The position numbers and the translations under genes are program-made. DNA of 63,472 nt, taken from positions 1 to 63,472 of the forward strand of contig JAGFCB010000106.1 in NCBI GenBank assembly GCA_022394775.1, read 5' to 3'. Source of the DNA: Candidatus Poribacteria bacterium (GTDB lineage Bacteria; Poribacteria; WGA-4E; WGA-3G). The notes under the pieces are model-generated. The model worked only from the letters and a program-made list of their open reading frames with translations, did not search any database and was not told the DNA's origin. Positions 8,832 through 17,363 of the stretch are shown here, piece by piece (within the stretch, counting starts at the first letter, position 1; every line of letters starts with the position of its first letter).

Positions 8832-10169
8832 ATCAATAGTAGGTGTGCCAACTTTTGAAATCGTGTATTCCCGCTTGCCTGAAGCAGCAAGCGGAATATC
8901 CTCTACAAATTTTACTGTGACAACGACCTCCTCACCGAGTGCCTTCTGGATACACTGAACGAGGTAACGAAGTGTTGCCTCTGTCCACTGTGTATTAACA
9001 ACGACTTTTAAGACACAATGCTTAAGGGTCTCTTGGATTATCTGGAACTGGTTCACGCCTTTGACCTCGTAGAACTGTCGTGTGAAATAGCCGCCATGTA
9101 TCAATGTCCCCATTCTCGTCCGGAAAGTTGCCGTAGTACGTCCAAGCAGTTCAGCCAAAATAGGTAAACTATTACCACAGGGGCATACTTCGTCCGAGAG
9201 CATACCGACATCTCCAATCCGATACCGAATAAACGGCATAGCATAATTATTCAGCTGCGTGATCAGAATCTCTCCAGGTTCACTGTATGGATCAGGACTG
9301 TCTATTTCGAGGTAGATGTCCCGACAGTTAATATGCATCCTGCCTTCTGCACATTCCATTCCGATTAAACCGACTTCCCGTCCGCCGTAGCGATTATGGA
9401 CCTTCGCTTTAAAAACAATCTCGGCTAAGGCGCGATAATGTGGATGTAACATTTCGGCGGAAGCAATAATCCCCTTCAAATTCCATTTCGGAATCAAGTC
9501 GTTATCAGAAAGAAACGTAGCAAATTGGTAAAGCGATGAAGGATACGCGAGGATCGTCTGTGGCGGGGATTGATCCATCTGTTCAAACACGGCGCGCATC
9601 GTTTTGTCTGTCAGATGAAATCCGTTAAGCCAACGCTGATTCCGCCAGAAGTTGCCGAGCCGATATTTCCAGTGTCCTTCGTCTTCCAAATCTACGGGAG
9701 CTCCCCAGATCACCAATTGCGGTTGTCCGAAATTCCAGCCTGCCCATCGATCAAAATAGTAGACGCTCAAATTCCGTTGATTCCAATAGTTTCTATCTTG
9801 ATAGAAGGTAAGCGGTGTCCCCGTTGAACCGCCGGTAGCGTTCGCAATCCGCTGTTCCTCAGTAAAAGCTGTAGAACAGAGTGCGTCGAATTGTTCTCGA
9901 ATGTGCTTCTTCTCAAGCGGTGGGATTTCCGCTATATTAGGTGTCTCTGTCTTTAGCAATTCACGGTAATAAGGCGTCGTCTGGTAGGCGTGCTGGAGGA
10001 GTTCTTCTAAACGTTCCGTCTGATATGCTTCAATAGTCTCGCGTGGTGCATCTAACAGCGCAGCGGCGCGTGAGAGTTTGAAGTGGTAGTGCACACCTTT
10101 ACGATAAGTATTATAGGCGTGCCATCCTGCCTTTGAAATTAACGTTTTAACAGAGCGATGTATAGGCAT
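8811..10169 (-). CDS. CapK/PaaK-like adenylate-forming enzyme
   Basis: A 452-residue protein of the phenylacetate-CoA ligase/CapK family. The ATP loop GGSTGTPLTFYQD (about residues 113-125), the adenylate-binding block HNRYGGREVGLIGMEC (about 258-273), the MPFIRYRIGDVG motif (about 313-324) and the CPCG pair shortly after are all visible. CapK-like proteins are typically found in capsule and polysaccharide clusters, where they activate an acyl group. The start ATG at 10169 has no strong Shine-Dalgarno and lies 42 nt after the sulfatase stop, so the two are probably one operon. The last residues (DYSKTEK) and the stop are read from the end of a family B element, so the native C-terminus may have been replaced. 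Confidence 0.85.
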   Translation of the reverse strand: MPIHRSVKTLISKAGWHAYNTYRKGVHYHFKLSRAAALLDAPRETIEAYQTERLEELLQHAYQTTPYYRELLKTETPNIAEIPPLEKKHIREQFDALCSTAFTEEQRIANATGGSTGTPLTFYQDRNYWNQRNLSVYYFDRWAGWNFGQPQLVIWGAPVDLEDEGHWKYRLGNFWRNQRWLNGFHLTDKTMRAVFEQMDQSPPQTILAYPSSLYQFATFLSDNDLIPKWNLKGIIASAEMLHPHYRALAEIVFKAKVHNRYGGREVGLIGMECAEGRMHINCRDIYLEIDSPDPYSEPGEILITQLNNYAMPFIRYRIGDVGMLSDEVCPCGNSLPILAELLGRTTATFRTRMGTLIHGGYFTRQFYEVKGVNQFQIIQETLKHCVLKVVVNTQWTEATLRYLVQCIQKALGEEVVVTVKFVEDIPLAASGKREYTISKVGTPTIDYSKTEK

Positions 10170-10211
10170 GGCTTATAATTGCTGGGCAATATATCCAAAA
10201 CTGTATAGTGC

Positions 10212-11693
10212 TCAATTTCTGAGTGTATCCACATTCGGTGAATACCCGGGCGGAAACTGGTCACTCACGGAACGCCCATCTTGGAAAAGTTGCCCAGCAT
10301 CTGGGTTCTCAGGTTCAACGGGCGGCGGGAAGTCGCGCCATTTATCACCGTCAAGTGGGACTTCATAACCGTCGCTGCGGAACCATTCAATCAAACGTTT
10401 TCGATAAGCGTTAAGAATTCTGCCATATCCCGGATTACCAGCGAGATTCCGCTCGTCAAGTCTACCTTGCATACGCCTAAAGAGCCACTCCTGCCGATCG
10501 GCAGCAGAGTAGATGTACTTGTATTCGTCTGTCAGGAGCATATAGAGTCCTGTCTCTTCCTGTCCCAACTGACCGATGATAGCATCGCGTTGTATATTTC
10601 CGGTGGCAATATCTGCGAGATCAACGCCACTCCGATCTGTCTGCGCTGGTAATCCGGCAGCACCGAGGCTTGTCGGTAGTACATCAACAAGACTGGTTGG
10701 TATATTGCATTGCGCGTTCGCCTCGAAACGTTCAGGGTAGCGGACAAGCAGCGGAATCCGAGCGGCAGCATCAAGGAACGAACGTTTGCCGTAGCAGTCA
10801 TAGTCGCCGAGCAGCTCGCCATGGTCGGAAGTGTAAAGGATTAAGGTGTTGTCTAATTCGCCTTCCGATTCAAGATAATCAAGGATTCGCCCCACCTGAT
10901 AATCAATGAAGGAGATGGCTGCGTAGTAAGCGGCGCGCATCGTCCGAAGGAGATTCATATCTCGTCCTTGATCGCGATATTTATAACGATTTTGATGTCG
11001 GTTCCAATAGGTATGTAGATGCTCATAATCTGATGGCAAGAACGGCAGTGGCATTTCGACTGTCCGATAGAGCCTATTCCACGGCACAGGCGATTCAAAC
11101 GGTGGATGCGGCTTAATAAAGCTACTCCAACATAAAAAGGGGCGATCGGTATCGCGCGCTGAGAAGAATTCGAGCGTTTTATCGCTTACCCACTGCGTAT
11201 GGTGTAGACGCGCGGGGAGTTGTGAGGGTTGTGGGATGTAATAATATTCACTCCGCTCACCGTGCGGTGCTACAACATGATCATAACCGTTCTCAATCAG
11301 AGAAGCCGTAAAATCGTCAGGGCCGGGTCCTTCCTCGGAATAGTCGCGCGTCTCAAACCCCCACATTTTTCGGCTTTGCGGCGTGAAATGCATCTTGCCG
11401 ATACCATGTGTCTGATAGCCTGCCTCGTTGAGCAGTTCCATCACTGAAACGCGATCTTGGGGCATTGCGGAATTACTCGTGCATTCTGTCTGATGTGGCC
11501 ACTGTCCAAGCAGAAAACTACAACGCGATGCTACACATACAGGGGACGGGCAGTAGGCTGAGGTAAAACTTGTTCCCTCTCGCACAAGTCGATCTAAACC
11601 CGGTGTCTGAATCATCGGGTTCCCAAGGGCACCGATGGTGTCAAAACGCTGCTGATCCGTCATAAGAAAAAGAATATTCGGTTGTTTCGCCAT
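10212..11693 (-). CDS. type I sulfatase / arylsulfatase-like
   Basis: 493 residues; ATG at 11693 follows GAAAGGACC. It begins KQPNILFLMTDQQRFD, whose Asp residues bind calcium, and carries the sulfatase signature CVASR at residues 53-57, where the cysteine is oxidised to formylglycine in active enzymes. The YTSDHGELLGDYDCYGK block (about 290-306) supplies the second Asp/His metal site. No signal peptide is evident, so export is uncertain. Sulfatases of this kind remove sulfate from polysaccharides or small esters. It sits upstream of the CapK-like gene in the same direction. Confidence 0.93.
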   Translation of the reverse strand: MAKQPNILFLMTDQQRFDTIGALGNPMIQTPGLDRLVREGTSFTSAYCPSPVCVASRCSFLLGQWPHQTECTSNSAMPQDRVSVMELLNEAGYQTHGIGKMHFTPQSRKMWGFETRDYSEEGPGPDDFTASLIENGYDHVVAPHGERSEYYYIPQPSQLPARLHHTQWVSDKTLEFFSARDTDRPFLCWSSFIKPHPPFESPVPWNRLYRTVEMPLPFLPSDYEHLHTYWNRHQNRYKYRDQGRDMNLLRTMRAAYYAAISFIDYQVGRILDYLESEGELDNTLILYTSDHGELLGDYDCYGKRSFLDAAARIPLLVRYPERFEANAQCNIPTSLVDVLPTSLGAAGLPAQTDRSGVDLADIATGNIQRDAIIGQLGQEETGLYMLLTDEYKYIYSAADRQEWLFRRMQGRLDERNLAGNPGYGRILNAYRKRLIEWFRSDGYEVPLDGDKWRDFPPPVEPENPDAGQLFQDGRSVSDQFPPGYSPNVDTLRN

Positions 11694-11861
11694 AAAAGGT
11701 TCTGGTCCTTTCTATTTTGTGAACGTATAAAGGCAGCATAGCACTTTTTTAAACAGAATGCAACAAATCTTTGAAGTTGGTGGTCAGCCATTAGCGATCA
11801 GTGAAAGTCGCGATCCGGAGTGCTTCGCAGTGAGAATTTCACAGCAGAAGGCTCTATTTTT

Positions 11862-11890
11862 TTGACATTTAATCGGGTATATGGTATTAT
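11862..11890 (+). promoter_or_regulatory. sigma-70-type promoter
   Basis: TTGACA at 11862-11867, a 17-nt spacer and TATTAT at 11885-11890. It is the only strong promoter-like pair in the gap between the divergent sulfatase and the small membrane protein, and should drive the latter and the Mo oxidoreductase behind it. Confidence 0.75.
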
Positions 11891-11939
11891 TTTCCTTGAT
11901 TATTGACGTTAACAATTGAACACCAATAACTATAAACAG

Positions 11940-12137
11940 ATGCAAAAATGGTATGAAAACAAAAAACTCCTGAATACCTTCATTGCGGCAATGTGTATCA
12001 GTTTCATTGCTTATTATTTTTTTCAATGGAGATGGGGGCTGCCTCTAACGCTGTGTCTCGGCACAGCGATCATGGTGAGAGGCATTGTAAAAATTACGAT
12101 GCGGATGCGAAATAGAAAAAGACGCGAAGAGAAATAG
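11940..12137 (+). CDS. small two-segment membrane protein
   Basis: A 65-residue frame from the ATG at 11940; a TTG at 11916 would add eight residues. A hydrophobic stretch (LLNTFIAAMCISFIAYYFF) is followed by a second (GLPLTLCLGTAIMVRGIVK), then a very basic tail (RMRNRKRREEK), which predicts two membrane helices with the tail in the cytoplasm. A near-perfect promoter ends 50 nt upstream. The Mo oxidoreductase starts 143 nt later on the same strand. No family is recognised; a role with that enzyme is only positional inference. Confidence 0.5.
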   Translation: MQKWYENKKLLNTFIAAMCISFIAYYFFQWRWGLPLTLCLGTAIMVRGIVKITMRMRNRKRREEK

Positions 12138-12279
12138 CAGTCAGCAAAGAGGCAGACGGTATATTATATCTCTCTTTTCAAAAGCATACGCAGCTTGAAA
12201 CGAAGTGGAAAGCGGATATACCGAGCAGAACACGAACACTCTAAACCCGGCTGACCGAACCGCAAGGAAATTTAAAAGA

Positions 12280-13272
12280 ATGAAAAGACGAACGTTCATA
12301 AAACTGAGCGCGATTAGTGCCGCAGGAATGGTTTTACCCCTCCAACTCGAAGGACAAACAGAAGTAAAATCGTTGCTGAAACCAAAGACTTTTGTGACCC
12401 CTAATGCCGATTTCTATATTTTACAGATCGGTGACCCTAAAGTGCTCGACGCGGCAACATGGCGGATGGGAATCACCGGTTTAATCGAGAAACGGATACC
12501 GCCCCTCCGGCTTGAAGATATTGTTGCGATGGAGTCTGTCGAAGCGACGCGTACCCTGAAATGTATCGGGGACCCGATCGGCACGGAACAGATGAGCAAT
12601 GCACACTGGAAAGGCGTTCGGCTTCGTGATCTGCTTGAGAAAGTTGGGCCCAAACCCGAAGTGAAAGTCGTTGTATTCCGTTGTGCAGACCGTTACCATA
12701 CAGCGATTCCGCTGGAAGACGCAATGCGTGAAGATACACTTCTCGCCTACGAGATGAACGGTGTTCCGCTCCCGACTGATCACGGTTTCCCCATCCGACT
12801 ACTTAACCCGGGTCACTACGGCACAAAAAATCCGAAATGGATCGTGAATATCCATCTGGCGAAAGCGCACGAAAGTTATTGGGAAAAACGGGGCTGGGAT
12901 CCGATTGCGAATGTGAAACTCGGCACAATGATTGGGACTCCGAGTGAGGGTGAGGAAATCACTGGCGGCAAGGTTTATACGGTAAGTGGTGCGGCTTTTG
13001 ATGCGGGACACCACGGTGGTATCAAGAAGGTAGAAGTCAGCATCGATTACGGGCAAACATGGCAAGAGGCAGAAATATGGGCGAAGGATACGCCACTTGC
13101 ATGGGTACTCTGGAAATGGGATTGGCAGGTGCCAGAAAAAGCAAATCCGGTCGAAATTTATGCGCGAGCCACTGCGAATAGCGGTATCACACAAGACGAA
13201 ATCGGTCTTGAAGTGGAACCGGTTGGTGCGATACCTTATCACATGATTGATGCAGCAATTGTAATGCCATAA
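12280..13272 (+). CDS. Tat-exported molybdopterin oxidoreductase (sulfite oxidase family)
   Basis: ATG at 12280 is chosen because CAAGGAA lies 10 nt upstream and the product then begins with a twin-arginine signal (MKRRTFIKLSAISAAGMVLP). The 330-residue protein has the sulfite-oxidase-type Mo-pterin domain with its ligand cysteine in TLKCIGDPIG (C95), the HWKGVRLRDLL block, and ends with the immunoglobulin-like Mo-co dimerisation domain (GGIKKVEVSIDYGQTWQEA, WVLWKWDWQVPEK). It should act in the periplasm on a small oxyanion or sulfoxide; substrate unknown. Its ribosome leader TGACCGAACCGCAAGGAA is shared exactly with the gene at 41820. A haem partner is not visible. Confidence 0.9.
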   Translation: MKRRTFIKLSAISAAGMVLPLQLEGQTEVKSLLKPKTFVTPNADFYILQIGDPKVLDAATWRMGITGLIEKRIPPLRLEDIVAMESVEATRTLKCIGDPIGTEQMSNAHWKGVRLRDLLEKVGPKPEVKVVVFRCADRYHTAIPLEDAMREDTLLAYEMNGVPLPTDHGFPIRLLNPGHYGTKNPKWIVNIHLAKAHESYWEKRGWDPIANVKLGTMIGTPSEGEEITGGKVYTVSGAAFDAGHHGGIKKVEVSIDYGQTWQEAEIWAKDTPLAWVLWKWDWQVPEKANPVEIYARATANSGITQDEIGLEVEPVGAIPYHMIDAAIVMP

Positions 13273-13295
13273 TATCAGGTGCGGAACGACAAAAT

Positions 13296-14534
13296 ATGCG
13301 CCAACTTTTGTCCAGTAAATTTTGGCTATCAAGTGCCGCCAAAATACGCCAACTTTCTACCGTTTATCTTCCCGTCCTGCTACTTGATCTTGCTTATAGC
13401 AGCATCTTAACAAACACCTCCTTCTATACGAGTTACCTCGGACTCTCTTCAACCTTTTTAGGCGTGCTGATGGCGGTCACGACTGCTTTCTTCGCAGTGC
13501 TTGCGATTCCGTTTGGACGCCTCTCGGATCGGATAGATCGGCGATATGCGCTTTATGCTGCGTGTCTGGTGCTGGGTGCGGTTAGCGTGGGGCTCCCGCG
13601 CTGTCGAAATAGCATGCACCTCATGCTAATCTTCCCCGGCATAGGCATCAGTATGGCACTCTTCTGGCCCGCCTACGAGGCATGGCTCGCTGAACGCGAA
13701 GGCGGCGGCAAACTTATCCAGCGGGTTATGCTTTTCAACCTATTCTGGAGTACCGGCATCACCTTAGGTCCGGCATTCTCAAGCTACCTATATGGCGATG
13801 CAAATCCATTTAAACCGTTCTATCTCGCGGGTGTCATGGTGCTGCTGACTTTAGGAACAATTATAGCAAACAGTTGGCAGACCTCTGGCGTTCTAAAAAC
13901 CGATTCCGCCTCCGAAGTCAATGAAGAATCTATCGAAACGCTCTATCCACCACAACCTGTACGAACAAGCTACCTCAACATAGCACGATGTGCGAACTTT
14001 ACCTCATGGTTCACGTTGGGCGTGTTGCGCCGTCTGGCACCGAAGCTCACAAAAGAGATGGGAATGATTCCGTCAACATTCGGTAACCTGATGCTCACAC
14101 TTGGTGGCATGCAGACAATGGCGTTCCTCATCCTTGGGAGCGGCTACTCGACGCGATGGCACTACCGTTTTGCTCCGATGTTAATAGTGCAATTGTTGGC
14201 AGCCTTCAGTTTCCTTGGAATATGGCGGCTCCAACATACGCTCCTTTGGACTGCGGCATTCGGGGTCGTTGGTGTGTCTGCGGCTTTCACCTATTTCAGT
14301 AGTCTCTATTATGGGTTGGACAGGCATGTAGACAAAGGAAACAAAAGCGGGTGGCACGAGGCTATCTTGGGGCTGGGTATTTTGTTAGGTCCACTTTTAG
14401 GAGGTATCTTAGCGGATTCACGATTTGGCACGCAGAGTCCTTATCTACTCTGTGCAGGCGCGACCGTCATCGCTATTCTGGTGGAGATCTTTATTGTGTC
14501 TAAGATGCCGAAACCTTCAGGCGGTTCGCTTTGA
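13296..14534 (+). CDS. major facilitator superfamily transporter
   Basis: 412 residues with about 12 hydrophobic segments. Between the second and third comes the MFS motif-A loop (FGRLSDRIDRRYALYAA). The mid-loop between the two six-helix bundles is hydrophilic (KTDSASEVNEESIETLYPP). The start ATG at 13296 lies 23 nt after the Mo oxidoreductase stop, so the two may be co-transcribed. Its 3' end overlaps the 3' end of the convergent enolase-superfamily gene by 35 bp. Substrate cannot be inferred. MFS membership is clear from topology and motif. Confidence 0.88.
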   Translation: MRQLLSSKFWLSSAAKIRQLSTVYLPVLLLDLAYSSILTNTSFYTSYLGLSSTFLGVLMAVTTAFFAVLAIPFGRLSDRIDRRYALYAACLVLGAVSVGLPRCRNSMHLMLIFPGIGISMALFWPAYEAWLAEREGGGKLIQRVMLFNLFWSTGITLGPAFSSYLYGDANPFKPFYLAGVMVLLTLGTIIANSWQTSGVLKTDSASEVNEESIETLYPPQPVRTSYLNIARCANFTSWFTLGVLRRLAPKLTKEMGMIPSTFGNLMLTLGGMQTMAFLILGSGYSTRWHYRFAPMLIVQLLAAFSFLGIWRLQHTLLWTAAFGVVGVSAAFTYFSSLYYGLDRHVDKGNKSGWHEAILGLGILLGPLLGGILADSRFGTQSPYLLCAGATVIAILVEIFIVSKMPKPSGGSL

Positions 14535-15630
14535 TATAGTCTTCATCAGGTACCACACCGAGACCGGGACCGTCTGGAACTGTCACGACGTGGTCATGTA
14601 TCTCGACACCACTCACTGCCATCGTTTCCAAAAAAGCGGGAGCATTGAGCTCAGCGGGGAGTACGAGATCCAAAGTTGCAAAGAGATGGACGCTGGCGAT
14701 GAACCCGATACCTGCTTCCGTCAAACCGCTGCCGAGGAGTTCTATTGAATTGGCTTCAGCGACATGAGTGCTTTTAAGGCATCCCGCTAAACCTCCAGAT
14801 TTACAGACTTTCAGAACGACAGCATCCGCACATTCTAAGCGTACAACCTTCGCTAAATCAAAATAGGTAAAGCACCCTTCATCAATAGCAATCGGGATTT
14901 GTGCGTCCTCGCGAACTCGCTTCATGCCGAACCAGTCTTGGCTGGCTACAGGTTGTTCCATACAGTAGATTTTTCGGATGTTTTCGGTTCGCTTCAGTAA
15001 TTCCAGTGCGTTAGAGGGCGTATAAGACTGATTGGCATCAATCCAGAGTTGGGCATCAGGCATCGCTTCATGCACTGCGCGCAGGCGTTCCTCATCTGCT
15101 GCCGGATTGCCCGAAACTTTTACCTTGAAACAGGAACAGGGTGCCAAGGCTTTCGCCTTCAATCCCATTATCTCCGGTGTATCAATACTCAAGGCATAGG
15201 CAAGCGGGAGCGTGTCGTGACGTTTCCCGCCCAAAATGGTGTGTAGCGGAACATCGAGGATGCGTCCACGTAGATCGTGTAAAGCAATGTCTACTGCAGC
15301 TTTGGCGAAAGGGTGTCCGTTGCTAACAGCGGGCTTTACTGCGTTATAGATGGCATAATGGATGGCGTTGTGGTTCAGTGGGTTTTGTCCGAGAAGTAGC
15401 GGCGCGATGTGATGCTGAATCGTGGTCGTGATAGATTCGGTCGTCTCGTAACTCCAGGACGGGAGTGCGCGTTGTTCACCCCAACCGACATAGCCGTCGT
15501 CTGTTGTGATTTTGACGAAAACATGGTCGCCTGCGGCTCCCGTGTCTCCGACGAAACCGGTGCCGATATTAAAAACATCCTTCATCCCAACAGCAGTCGG
15601 ATAAACGTCTACGTGTGTTATTTTAGGCAT
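14500..15630 (-). CDS. enolase-superfamily enzyme (mandelate racemase/muconate lactonizing type)
   Basis: 376 residues with the N-terminal capping domain (ITHVDVYPTAVG..., GYVGWGEQRALP) and a TIM barrel. Catalytic positions can be placed: KVKVSGNPAADEERL (first Lys pair), LWIDANQSY (metal Asp), MEQPVASQDW (metal Glu), IAIDEGCFT (Asp-Glu) and VVLKVCKSGGLAG (second Lys). This arrangement, with a Lys on each side, is typical of the MLE/dipeptide-epimerase-like branch rather than the His-type mandelate racemase. The ATG at 15630 follows ACCGCAAGGAAACTTAAAAA, an extended leader seen at other genes here. Substrate unknown. Confidence 0.9.
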   Translation of the reverse strand: MPKITHVDVYPTAVGMKDVFNIGTGFVGDTGAAGDHVFVKITTDDGYVGWGEQRALPSWSYETTESITTTIQHHIAPLLLGQNPLNHNAIHYAIYNAVKPAVSNGHPFAKAAVDIALHDLRGRILDVPLHTILGGKRHDTLPLAYALSIDTPEIMGLKAKALAPCSCFKVKVSGNPAADEERLRAVHEAMPDAQLWIDANQSYTPSNALELLKRTENIRKIYCMEQPVASQDWFGMKRVREDAQIPIAIDEGCFTYFDLAKVVRLECADAVVLKVCKSGGLAGCLKSTHVAEANSIELLGSGLTEAGIGFIASVHLFATLDLVLPAELNAPAFLETMAVSGVEIHDHVVTVPDGPGLGVVPDEDYIKANRLKVSAS

Positions 15631-15965
15631 GTATTTTTAAGTTTCCTTGCGGTTAAATGGCGGTTTTAGAGTGTTTCACGTGTTTCGTATAAACGCGAAA
15701 AAACACCCAAGCAAAAACCCCTCCATTTTGCGGCGTACTCGCCCATAAGCGATCTGCTTCATTATGGGCTTACAGTTTTGTCTTTTGCCAATGCAGTCCA
15801 GTTATTATTTGAAAATCGGAAACTTCCTCTGCAGTTTAGCACAGAGGCTACAAATTAATCAAAACAATTTCAGAGAAGTTGTCAGGACTCAGTTATCAGT
15901 AAAGAGTTTTCTTGTTCAGAAAGCCGCTTCTATAGTGGCGTGTCGCGGTTCACTGATAATTTTCG
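15631..15965. other. intergenic region without gene
   Basis: Holds the leader of the 15630 gene, then a copy of the ACCCAAGCAAAAAC unit (15693-15718) beside a small inverted repeat, then AT-rich sequence with stops in all frames of useful length. A 97-codon frame at 15764 has no ribosome site and no protein-like pattern. Confidence 0.5.
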
Positions 15966-15994
15966 TTGACATCTTCAGCGTTATCAACTATAGT
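15966..15994 (+). promoter_or_regulatory. sigma-70-type promoter
   Basis: TTGACA at 15966-15971, 17-nt spacer, TATAGT at 15989-15994. The predicted start lies about 35 nt before the ATG at 16036, so this should drive the zinc-ribbon protein, the sugar kinase and the dehydrogenase as one unit. Confidence 0.75.
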
Positions 15995-16035
15995 AATAAG
16001 GATTTTAGCCGCTATTGTTATAAGGAAAACATGCA

Positions 16036-16302
16036 ATGCTATTTGTTATATTTGTGATTGTCACACCTATCGCCATCTGGTTGATTTTGCATCTCATGTC
16101 TCGGCAGAAAAAAGATGAAGAAACCGATGACACCAAAGAACTGATAGAACTTTGTGCGATCTGCCAAGAAGAGTTTCCGATGAACCAGTTGCTTGAAAAA
16201 GAGGTAGGTGGATACGGTAGGGTCTACTGTTTCTGTGGACAGTGTATTGAAAACCTCTATCAGGAACACCAGAACACAACAAACATCAACACAGGAGAAT
16301 GA
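16036..16302 (+). CDS. small membrane-anchored zinc-ribbon-like protein
   Basis: An 88-residue protein; ATG at 16036 lies 9 nt after AAGGA. An N-terminal membrane helix (LFVIFVIVTPIAIWLILHLM) is followed by a charged linker and two CxxC-type pairs (LCAICQEEF and CFCGQCIENL), spaced to form one zinc ribbon. The stop codon TGA overlaps the ATGA that begins the KDG-kinase reading frame, so translation is probably coupled. No named family is recognised. It may be a membrane-bound adaptor or sensor of the sugar operon, but only its position supports this. Confidence 0.65.
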   Translation: MLFVIFVIVTPIAIWLILHLMSRQKKDEETDDTKELIELCAICQEEFPMNQLLEKEVGGYGRVYCFCGQCIENLYQEHQNTTNINTGE

Positions 16303-16307
16303 ACTAT

Positions 16308-17351
16308 ATGTATGATTTAGTCACATTTGGGGAAGCGATGATACGTCTGACTTCACCAGAGTTTATGCGCCTTGAGAATGCGACATCGCTGTCTATCACT
16401 GCAGGCGGCGCAGAGATGAACGTCGCCGTCAATGCAGCACAACTCGGATTGCGGACGGCGTGGGTATCACGGCTCGTGGATAACTGGTCGGGTCGCTACA
16501 TCCGTAACAAGGGGCGCGAACTCGGCGTGGATATGTCGAATATCGTCTGGGTGGACTTCGACGGTGTCGGCTTTGAAAGGAACGGGTTTTACCACCTCGA
16601 AATGGGCGCGGGACCGCGTGCGAGTAGCGTTACGTATGACCGTGGATACTCTGCGATTTCCAAAGTGCAACTCGGTGAGATTGATTGGGCATCTATTTTT
16701 AGTGGTGCGCGGTGGTTCCATCTGAGTGGTATTACACCGGCGTTGTCGGAATCCGCGGCTGCGGTCTCGGCAGAGGCACTTCAAGCCGCGCGCGCAGCGG
16801 GTCTCAAAACCAGTTACGACTTGAATTTTCGCTCCAAATTGTGGAGTGCTGAAGAAGCACAAGCAGCGAACCGACCGATGATGGAACATGTTTCCGTCCT
16901 CATCGGTAACGAGGAAGACTTTGAGAAATCGCTCGGTTTCGCGGCAGAAGGGGCAACCGAATCCTATAGCAAACTCGAACCGGAGAGTTATAAGGCGGTT
17001 GCACAGCGCGTCAAAGACACTTTTCCGAACATCGAAATGATCGGCACGACCTTACGTGATGCCAAAACCGGTTGGCTCAATGATTGGCGGACACTCCTGT
17101 TTGATGGTGAAGAATTCTATCTCTCACGTATCTATGAGGACTTAGAACTGGTTGACCGTGTTGGCGGTGGCGATAGTTTCTCGTCCGGATTAATTTATAG
17201 TCTCTTGAACGGAAAATCGCCGCAAGAGGCAGTGGACTTCGCAGGCGGGTACTCCGCTTTAGCACATACGTTCCCCGGTGACTTCAACTGGGCAACCGCA
17301 GAAGAGGCAGAGAAGGCGATGCAGGCAGGCGGTGTCCGCATTAGTCGCTAA
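16308..17351 (+). CDS. PfkB-family sugar kinase, 2-keto-3-deoxygluconate kinase-like
   Basis: The ATG at 16308 is preferred over 16299 because AGGAG sits about 10 nt before it. 347 residues. The ribokinase/PfkB pattern is clear: FGEAMIRLTSP at the N-terminus, the substrate-binding GGAEMNVAVNAAQLG block, and the C-terminal GGGDSFSSGLIYSLLNG with the catalytic Asp and anion hole (about residues 281-297). The N-terminal GEAMIRL and the AEMNVAV block are most like KDG kinases, which phosphorylate 2-keto-3-deoxygluconate in uronate and Entner-Doudoroff pathways. The next gene, a 2-hydroxyacid dehydrogenase, starts 12 nt downstream. Confidence 0.88.
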   Translation: MYDLVTFGEAMIRLTSPEFMRLENATSLSITAGGAEMNVAVNAAQLGLRTAWVSRLVDNWSGRYIRNKGRELGVDMSNIVWVDFDGVGFERNGFYHLEMGAGPRASSVTYDRGYSAISKVQLGEIDWASIFSGARWFHLSGITPALSESAAAVSAEALQAARAAGLKTSYDLNFRSKLWSAEEAQAANRPMMEHVSVLIGNEEDFEKSLGFAAEGATESYSKLEPESYKAVAQRVKDTFPNIEMIGTTLRDAKTGWLNDWRTLLFDGEEFYLSRIYEDLELVDRVGGGDSFSSGLIYSLLNGKSPQEAVDFAGGYSALAHTFPGDFNWATAEEAEKAMQAGGVRISR

Positions 17352-17363
17352 GCAGATAAAACT

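Noticed and set aside
14500..14534. Overlap of the MFS and enolase-superfamily genes as a sign of frame error
   Set aside because: Both frames end in normal C-termini and convergent 35-bp overlaps are common in bacteria.
15764..16057. 97-codon frame on the plus strand
   Set aside because: No ribosome site, low-complexity translation, and it overlaps the promoter and start of the zinc-ribbon gene.
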